NCBI GenBank assembly: GCA_026786125.1
Contig: JAJAYU010000108.1
Location: 1-11,109, forward strand
From: Chamaesiphon sp.
Lineage (GTDB): Bacteria; Cyanobacteriota; Cyanobacteriia; Cyanobacteriales; Chamaesiphonaceae
Reading direction: 5' to 3'
DNA: 11,109 nucleotides
Of the stretch, positions 6,970-11,109 are shown in pieces. Numbering within the stretch: position 1 is the first letter of the stretch; each line of letters opens with the position of its first letter. The translations under genes were made by a program, and so were the position numbers. The notes under the pieces were generated by a model that was given only the letters and a program-made list of their open reading frames with translations, ran no database searches and was not told the origin of the DNA.

Positions 6970-9044
6970 AACTTAGGTGTTGTTCCATCCCAGTTAAAAT
7001 CATTCAATCTAAAACCGATCGAACCTAATTGGAGAGCAGGATTGTAGCGGAGAATAAAATTATAAGTGCGGCGACTGTATTCGAGATAATAATCAGTACT
7101 AACTTGTTGTCCGGTATCGAGGTTGACGGAAGCCTGAATACCTACTCGAAGTGGTCCACTAATTTGTTGATTGATACCTGCTGATAATAATCGATTGTCT
7201 ACGGCTCGATCGAATAAAAATGGTGAATTATTACCAGTAAATTGTTGAAAGTAATTGAGATTAAATCCGGTATAGTCGAAGCTCGCGCCAGAGAAATTAC
7301 CAATTTGACCTTGAATCCCAACGTTATAGCCCACTGATGATTGATTGTCGCCGTTGCTATAACCACTCACAGATCCTTTAATGCCAGTATTAAGTTGGAG
7401 ATATGGCACGACTGGAACCGGACTGTAGTTATAAGTTGCTGGACTATCTACTGGTAAACTTTTTCCTTCCCATAGTCGGAAACTTTTGGTCAAATTTGCT
7501 GCTGTTTGATAGCGATTCAGTGAAACTAAGTCATTGGATCTACCTGGTTTGAGTAGATTTTGTCGATCGGTATTCGCTGTAATAATCTGTGCGCCCACTT
7601 GATAATCTAAGTTAATTCCAGTATTCCAAATTGAGATATTTGGGGAAGTCAAAATCGCGCCCAAGCTGGATTCAACTTCCTGGAATCCCAGTGAACCATT
7701 GAAAATGCGTTCCCGATAGACAGCTTCACCAGTTAAGGTATGTGGCAATTCTAACAAGCTGACCTTTTTATTGATACTCGCTTTTGCCCGTAAATTATTA
7801 CTAAAACTATTTAAGTTCAAACTTGTTAATGCGGCTGAAGCTTGAATCGTCGTACCAGGGGTAAGATCGCCTTCAATATTTGTTTTCAATCCAAATACTG
7901 AGCTATCAATAAAAGTTAATTTACTGATTGCCCGTTGAATAAAATATTGGGGTGTAACTGTCACCCGAAATCTAGGATCGAAAACTGGATAGAAACTACT
8001 TTCGACAAAAATCCCGCCCCGCTCATCAGCATCAACACCGATATTAAAGGGAATTCCTAGACTAAAGAGATTGGAATCTTTAACATTTTTCTTTAAGACA
8101 AATCGATCCTTAATAAATGGAATATTGAAGTTGTTTTCAATCGTAATTCGCCCATTACTGATCGTTACTTCATCTTCTTCACTATTAATAGTTTTAAACT
8201 GTGCTCGATCGGCATTAATTTGAAGTTCTGGCGGTGAGAACGGATCGTTAGTAATTCTAATCTTCTCTGCGGTGATTTTATCGCCAGCAAAATCGACTTT
8301 ATCTGCCTGAAACCGCAGGCGATTGAGCGAACCAGATGACTTGATAATTGGCTGATATTCGATCGGTCGATCGCTACCAATAGTAATGCCAGAAGATCCA
8401 GTATTTTGAATTTTAGTAACTGGTTGATCTCGGCGTAGTTGATCGCTTAATAATGGTTCGGGAAAATTCTTTTCGCCTGCGGGAGTAGATAAATTTGACA
8501 GAGCAGCTACATTGAGATCTTTAACCAATGTCGGCTGATAGATGTCTCCTCTAGCCTCTCTGACACTGCCTCGATCGTCCTCGAAATTGTAGTCAAACTG
8601 ATCGCCATAGAGAATCTGCTTACCACGAATCAAAACCACATTGCCCTCAGCAACTGCCAGCTTGGTATTGAGATCTACAGTCAATCGATCGGCGTTGAGA
8701 ATTGCTTTATTGAACCGGACAACTACCTTACCATTTGCGGTAACTATCTGCGTCTTGTTGTTAAATTCTTGTTGCTCGGCATTTAGCTCAACCGAGTTAG
8801 TTGGGTTGCCTAGCTTAATGATTGGAGATTCGCCTACTTCAGTTTGGACAACAGTATAAGTTAATGGCTGAGACTGAACTGGCTTCGCATCTAGCGTCGT
8901 CGGTACAACTAGATCTCCAGCGAGGACAGGACGTAGAGAAATGCCGATCAAGTAGTAGGCGAATAGCAATAAATACTGGATGATTTTCCAAATGTGCTGA
9001 CCTACATACCAATCCAACTTTTTCCCCACGCTGTTGTTTTCCAT
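6966..9044 (-). CDS. LptD/OstA-like outer-membrane protein, cyanobacterial type (probably DUF3769)
   Basis: A 692-residue envelope protein. About residues 19-37 are a hydrophobic segment (IIQYLLLFAYYLIGISL) followed by RPVLAGD, which reads as a signal peptide cut near Ala42. Residues about 84-168 form an OstA/LptA-like repeat (VTANGKVVVRFNKAILNADR, then LAVAEGNVVLIRG). A second, weaker copy lies near 238-320. The remainder alternates short beta strands with Gly/Asn/Ser turns and ends in a terminal Phe, as outer-membrane beta-barrels do. LptA/LptD proteins move LPS to the outer leaflet, so a related LPS export role is inferred, not shown. The protein has no cysteine, unlike the disulfide-containing E. 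coli LptD. I chose ATG 9044. The upstream alternatives (TTG 9128, ATG 9113) overlap psbI and would put extra residues before the signal. psbI ends 25 bp upstream and rsmB follows after a 189-bp repeat element. Confidence 0.8.
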   Translation of the reverse strand: MENNSVGKKLDWYVGQHIWKIIQYLLLFAYYLIGISLRPVLAGDLVVPTTLDAKPVQSQPLTYTVVQTEVGESPIIKLGNPTNSVELNAEQQEFNNKTQIVTANGKVVVRFNKAILNADRLTVDLNTKLAVAEGNVVLIRGKQILYGDQFDYNFEDDRGSVREARGDIYQPTLVKDLNVAALSNLSTPAGEKNFPEPLLSDQLRRDQPVTKIQNTGSSGITIGSDRPIEYQPIIKSSGSLNRLRFQADKVDFAGDKITAEKIRITNDPFSPPELQINADRAQFKTINSEEDEVTISNGRITIENNFNIPFIKDRFVLKKNVKDSNLFSLGIPFNIGVDADERGGIFVESSFYPVFDPRFRVTVTPQYFIQRAISKLTFIDSSVFGLKTNIEGDLTPGTTIQASAALTSLNLNSFSNNLRAKASINKKVSLLELPHTLTGEAVYRERIFNGSLGFQEVESSLGAILTSPNISIWNTGINLDYQVGAQIITANTDRQNLLKPGRSNDLVSLNRYQTAANLTKSFRLWEGKSLPVDSPATYNYSPVPVVPYLQLNTGIKGSVSGYSNGDNQSSVGYNVGIQGQIGNFSGASFDYTGFNLNYFQQFTGNNSPFLFDRAVDNRLLSAGINQQISGPLRVGIQASVNLDTGQQVSTDYYLEYSRRTYNFILRYNPALQLGSIGFRLNDFNWDGTTPKF

Positions 9045-9069
9045 CTTGAAGCTAATTGTCTGACTACTA

Positions 9070-9189
9070 CTATTCAGACAGATCTCGCTGGTTTGGGTTC
9101 CGAGAAGGGTCATTGGATAGAAAGCCAAAAATGAAGACTAGCAGAAATAGTGCTACTACAACGTTGACCACGATTTTTAACGTTCCCAT
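9070..9189 (-). CDS. psbI: Photosystem II reaction center protein PsbI
   Basis: A 39-residue single-pass thylakoid membrane protein. It reads [15 protein letters not shown] at the start, then [17 protein letters not shown], then a short polar tail ending RDLSE. This matches the family pattern M-x-TLK-I followed by a hydrophobic helix, then FxFGFLSxDPxRNPxRxD/E. The helix spans about residues 5-24. PsbI sits beside D1 and CP43 in the photosystem II core and helps assemble or stabilise it. GGAG at 9204-9201 is a good Shine-Dalgarno, 11 nt before the ATG, and is the clearest ribosome site among these genes. The gene lies 41 bp after trpG and 25 bp before the OstA-like gene, all on one strand. 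One oddity: the position usually held by Tyr after KI-x-V is Asn9. I identified it by reading the spacer; it overlaps an upstream extension of the neighbouring ORF that should be discarded. Confidence 0.93.
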   Translation of the reverse strand: MGTLKIVVNVVVALFLLVFIFGFLSNDPSRNPNQRDLSE

Positions 9190-9200
9190 CGATCGATTAT

Positions 9201-9204
9201 CTCC
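9201..9204 (-). promoter_or_regulatory. Shine-Dalgarno of psbI
   Basis: GGAG on the minus strand, 11 nt before the psbI ATG at 9189, inside the 41-bp gap after trpG. Most other starts in this window lack a recognisable Shine-Dalgarno, so this supports psbI as a genuinely translated gene. Confidence 0.6.
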
Positions 9205-9230
9205 GTAAATTTACATGACGCTGCCCTCTA

Positions 9231-9833
9231 TCATAGCTGACTATCTGTAGCCGATGTCAGGAAATTTCTCAGCAGTTGCATCCCCGAATTGGTCAAGATA
9301 CTCTCAGGATGAAACTGAACTCCTTCCACATGCGGATACTCCCGATGACGAACACCCATAATCGTCCCATCTTCCACCCAAGCATTAATTTCCAGGCATT
9401 CTGGGAAGGTATCTCGATCGATCACCAGACTATGATAACGAGTAGCAGTAAATGGATTGTCCAAACCTCTAAATACACCCGTCCCATCATGGTGAATTTC
9501 CGAAGTCTTGCCATGCATCAAAATCGGTGCAGCAACCACATCACCACCAAATACCTGCCCGATACTCTGATGTCCCAAACAAACTCCCAAAATTGGGTAT
9601 CTAGCACCCAATTGACTGATGATCGCCAAGGAAACACCCGCCTCTTCAGGACGACCAGGCCCAGGCGAGATTAAAATCCCATCAGGATGTAGTTCCTCAA
9701 TTTCGGCCAAAGTAATCTCGTCGTTGCGATAGACGCGAATATCCGCAGCAATTGGTAACTCCTGTCCGAGTTCGCCCAAGTACTGGACGAGGTTGTAGGT
9801 GAAGCTGTCGTAATTATCAATAACTAAAATCAT
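9231..9833 (-). CDS. Anthranilate / aminodeoxychorismate synthase glutaminase subunit (TrpG/PabA)
   Basis: A class I glutamine amidotransferase that releases ammonia from glutamine for the chorismate-using partner (TrpE for tryptophan, PabB for folate). The ATG at 9833 gives 200 residues, the family's normal size, beginning [20 protein letters not shown], the TrpG/PabA hallmark. A longer reading to 9896 begins with TTG and adds 21 unconserved residues. Seen motifs are [11 protein letters not shown] (56-66), the nucleophile elbow GVCLGHQ (83-89) with Cys85, MHGKTSEI (106-113), RYHSL (132-136), and HPES (175-178) with the catalytic His175 and Glu177. The triad is intact. The partner subunit is not nearby, so TrpG and PabA cannot be told apart; one protein may serve both pathways, as in some bacteria. 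No Shine-Dalgarno is visible. The gene heads the minus-strand series that continues into psbI. Confidence 0.92.
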   Translation of the reverse strand: MILVIDNYDSFTYNLVQYLGELGQELPIAADIRVYRNDEITLAEIEELHPDGILISPGPGRPEEAGVSLAIISQLGARYPILGVCLGHQSIGQVFGGDVVAAPILMHGKTSEIHHDGTGVFRGLDNPFTATRYHSLVIDRDTFPECLEINAWVEDGTIMGVRHREYPHVEGVQFHPESILTNSGMQLLRNFLTSATDSQL

Positions 9834-10174
9834 CGGTAAACTGGCTTGACTGACTGTATCGACAATTATAGGTTCTGGGGTCAGCCCAATGATCAATGAT
9901 CGATCGGATGATTAGATCGATCGAGCTAATCTCGCCTATCCCCTACCTATCGCTGTCAAGAAGATACCTAGATCAGCAGAAAGGATGTCTAGATCACAAT
10001 TGATTTTTCCCTATCCCCTAATCCCTATTCCCTATTCCCTAATCTCCTCTTGACCGATTCCATATTTAGTGGTTTACTGAGTAACCGCTCGGAATAAAAC
10101 GCTATATATTGCTTTTGTATAGCTGATGCGGTCGTGCTTTGTGAATGAAATGCAGCTTACTTTTACTTTGAAAT
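9834..10174. other. Divergent spacer between trpG and the CobO-like gene
   Basis: About 340 bp with no supportable gene. Near trpG the minus strand has TTGACA (9959-9954), an ideal -35 hexamer, but nothing convincing as a -10 at 16-19 bp. The region is crowded with GATCGATCG. A heptamer array occupies 10009-10043. On the plus strand, a TATATT at 10105-10110 and an imperfect dyad near 10071-10086 (GGTTTACT / GAGTAACC) precede the CobO-like gene, but I cannot pick a promoter. Confidence 0.5.
10009..10043. repeat. Heptamer tandem array, CCCTAWY x5
   Basis: Five head-to-tail 7-bp units: CCCTATC, CCCTAAT, CCCTATT, CCCTATT, CCCTAAT. A weaker trace of the same type (CCTATCC CCTACCT) lies near 9935-9949. 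Degenerate heptamers in spacers are typical of cyanobacterial STRR sequences. The unit differs from the RGTGRAT family seen elsewhere in the window. Confidence 0.75.
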
Positions 10175-10669
10175 ATGATTGCACAACTAAATAGTCATCC
10201 AATAAATACGCTTACACTTCACAATCAGGTCAGAATAGTTAATACATCCGCAGACCAATTCAGTACGGAGATCGTTGCTGACGCACTCAAGATTGCGGGT
10301 ACGGGAAAACGAGTTTTGATCGTTCAACTCCTCAAAGGTGGAATTCGCCAAGGACACGATCAAGTGATGAATCTTGCCCAAAATCTTGATTGGATTAGGT
10401 GCAATTTGATTCGGAATATTTCGGTGTCGGATTTAAACGATCTGGAATTGCACAACTTTCACCAGTTATGGAAACATGTGCGGAGTGCTGCTAAAACGAG
10501 TGAATATTCGCTCTTAATTTTAGACGATCTCAGTTTATCGATCGATCTGGGTTTAATCAGTATTGAAGCCGCTACCGAGTTTCTCACCACACTACCGGAG
10601 GATCTCGAAGTCATCCTCACAGGTACTAGTTCACACCCAACAATCTTGGAATTGGTGAATGGTGAATAG
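10175..10669 (+). CDS. CobO/BtuR-like protein lacking the Walker A P-loop
   Basis: A 164-residue protein whose layout follows the ATP:corrinoid adenosyltransferases (CobO/CobA/BtuR). ALKIAGTGKRVLIVQLLKGG (37-56) matches the family's ALRAAGxGKRVxxxQFxKG. YSLLILDDLSLSIDLGLI (111-128) sits at the Walker-B-like LDELNxAxxxG. VILTGTSSHPTILEL (146-160) matches VxLTGRxAPxxLxELAD. Yet where that family has the GxGKGKTTAA P-loop, this protein reads IVNTSADQFSTEIVADAL (21-38), which aligns without gaps and has no Gly-Lys-Thr. It therefore probably does not bind ATP in the usual way. Similar P-loop-less proteins may be common in cyanobacteria, but I cannot confirm that here. The final VNGE and stop are encoded by heptamer repeat. 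No Shine-Dalgarno precedes the ATG. Function is unknown; adenosyltransferase activity should not be assumed. A strong terminator follows. Confidence 0.8.
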   Translation: MIAQLNSHPINTLTLHNQVRIVNTSADQFSTEIVADALKIAGTGKRVLIVQLLKGGIRQGHDQVMNLAQNLDWIRCNLIRNISVSDLNDLELHNFHQLWKHVRSAAKTSEYSLLILDDLSLSIDLGLISIEAATEFLTTLPEDLEVILTGTSSHPTILELVNGE

Positions 10670-10685
10670 TGGATAGTGGATAGTG
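10654..10685. repeat. Heptamer tandem array (RGTGRAT x4) overlapping the CobO-like stop codon
   Basis: Units are GGTGAAT, GGTGAAT, AGTGGAT, AGTGGAT and then a partial AGTG. The first two supply the codons for V-N-G-E and the first base of the TAG stop (10667-10669). The unit is the same family as the array at 6782-6816. Confidence 0.8.
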
Positions 10686-10696
10686 CTCAAAATTAT

Positions 10697-10734
10697 AAAA
10701 AGCCCGATATTCTGACGAGAATATCGGGCTTTTT
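10697..10734. terminator. Bidirectional intrinsic terminator
   Basis: A perfect 17-bp stem (10697-10713 with 10718-10734) around a GACG loop. AGCCCGATATTCT pairs with AGAATATCGGGCT, flanked by an A-run on the left and a T-run on the right. It can therefore terminate both the CobO-like gene (plus) and the gene converging from the right (minus). It is the strongest terminator in the window. Confidence 0.93.
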
Positions 10735-10748
10735 GTAGCGCAGATATG

Positions 10749-10832
10749 TGGGTACCCATGAAGGATACCTACAGATAACTTGTCGGGGTGCCCCTTGTGG
10801 GTACCCACAGGTTGTAGACAGTACTAGTATCC
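10749..10832. repeat. Cluster of GGGTACCC palindromes (REP-like)
   Basis: Three palindromic cores lie close together: TGGGTACCCA (10749-10758), GGGG-TG-CCCC (10785-10794) and the perfect 14-bp TGTGGGTACCCACA (10796-10809). Outer arms GGATAC (10763-10768) and GTATCC (10827-10832), and CTACA (10769-10773) and TGTAG (10813-10817), can enclose the last two cores in a larger fold. The cluster lies just beyond the terminator, between convergent genes. It resembles a dispersed extragenic palindromic element; no coding potential is seen. Confidence 0.6.
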
Positions 10833-10865
10833 GCGAATGGATGCAATCTGTGAAAATGCTAAATC

Positions 10866-11109
10866 TTATCTGTAGCTTTGACGATTTTCGCGTCCGTCGG
10901 CTAGTGGACGACTGCGATTAGAGCTGCGATCGCTATCGACTTTATCCTTCGCTTTGCTAGCACTGCGCTTGAGTGCGTCCAAACGGGATTCGTAGTGGCG
11001 ACGCTTGCTCTTTTTAGGCGTGTCATCAGTTAGGGTTTTTAAGGCACTGCCCAGACTCTTATAGGCATTAGGTAGGGTATATCCGAAACGGGTTGCTAGG
11101 GCGATCGCC
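10866..11109 (-). CDS. Unrecognised protein, C-terminal 80 residues only
   Basis: An open reading frame enters from the right edge and ends at TAA (10868-10866). The visible part starts AIALATRFGYTLPNAYKSLG, fairly apolar and helix-like. It then becomes strongly charged, with TPKKSKRRHYESRLDALKRSASKAKDKVDSDR and a Ser/Arg/Asn-rich, probably disordered tail ending RENRQSYR. I do not recognise the family. The basic C-terminus could contact nucleic acid or a membrane surface, but nothing here decides it. Coding is supported by the clean frame across 244 bp and by two HIP1 octamers lying in frame inside it. It converges on the CobO-like gene and shares the bidirectional terminator. Confidence 0.6.
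   Translation of the reverse strand, partial: AIALATRFGYTLPNAYKSLGSALKTLTDDTPKKSKRRHYESRLDALKRSASKAKDKVDSDRSSNRSRPLADGRENRQSYR

Noticed and set aside
9045..9128. N-terminal extension of the OstA-like protein to TTG 9128 (or ATG 9113)
   Set aside because: It overlaps psbI in another frame, starts with TTG or lacks a ribosome site, and would put 28 residues in front of what already reads as a signal peptide.
9276..9674. A 132-codon plus-strand ORF inside trpG
   Set aside because: It is antisense to the conserved glutaminase, with no domain or ribosome site.
9834..9896. N-terminal extension of TrpG to 9896
   Set aside because: It starts with TTG and adds 21 residues before the canonical [14 protein letters not shown] start.
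9908..10006. A roughly 30-codon ORF in the trpG/CobO-like spacer
   Set aside because: It is composed of GATC and heptamer-like repeats, has no conserved feature and no ribosome site.
1..11109. CRISPR array, phage, transposon, tRNA or riboswitch
   Set aside because: No spaced direct repeats of 25-40 bp, no integrase or transposase motifs, no cloverleaf and no conserved riboswitch core were found on either strand by eye.

Overview
The window looks like a cyanobacterial chromosome. The main evidence is a psbI gene (a photosystem II subunit), a cyanobacterial-type LptD/OstA-like outer-membrane protein, four copies of the HIP1 octamer GCGATCGC, a very high density of CGATCG/TCGATCGA cores inside genes, and heptameric tandem repeats in the gaps between genes. 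I cannot name the genus from sequence alone. Everything visible is ordinary chromosomal housekeeping; I see no prophage, transposase, CRISPR array, rRNA or tRNA.

Layout from left to right. (1) Positions 1-3131, minus strand, transcribed right to left: murC, murB, then a YbaB/EbfC nucleoid-associated protein cut by the window edge. MurC and MurB are both cytoplasmic peptidoglycan-precursor enzymes. (2) Positions 3132-3632 form a divergent intergenic region with candidate promoters for murC and for smpB. (3) smpB (plus strand) converges on a long minus-strand series. In transcription order the series is trpG-type amidotransferase, psbI, LptD/OstA-like protein, rsmB and glycerate 2-kinase. psbI is only 39 codons and was recovered by reading the minus strand between trpG and the OstA-like gene. 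It also fixes the OstA-like start at 9044 rather than upstream. rsmB and the glycerate kinase overlap by an ATGA junction. (4) Positions 9834-10174 are a divergent spacer holding a heptamer array. (5) A plus-strand gene at 10175-10669 encodes a small protein shaped like the CobO/BtuR corrinoid adenosyltransferases but without a recognisable Walker A. (6) A strong bidirectional hairpin terminator and a palindrome cluster follow. (7) The 3' end of an unrecognised minus-strand gene runs off the right edge.

The least ordinary material is between genes. Two spacers (404-531 and 6776-6969) are bordered by inverted heptamer repeats and begin at or next to the stop codon of the preceding gene. A same-family heptamer array also supplies the last codons and stop of the CobO-like gene. 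I found no obviously new multi-gene system. The best leads are the CobO-like protein lacking a P-loop and the heptamer-bordered spacer elements.
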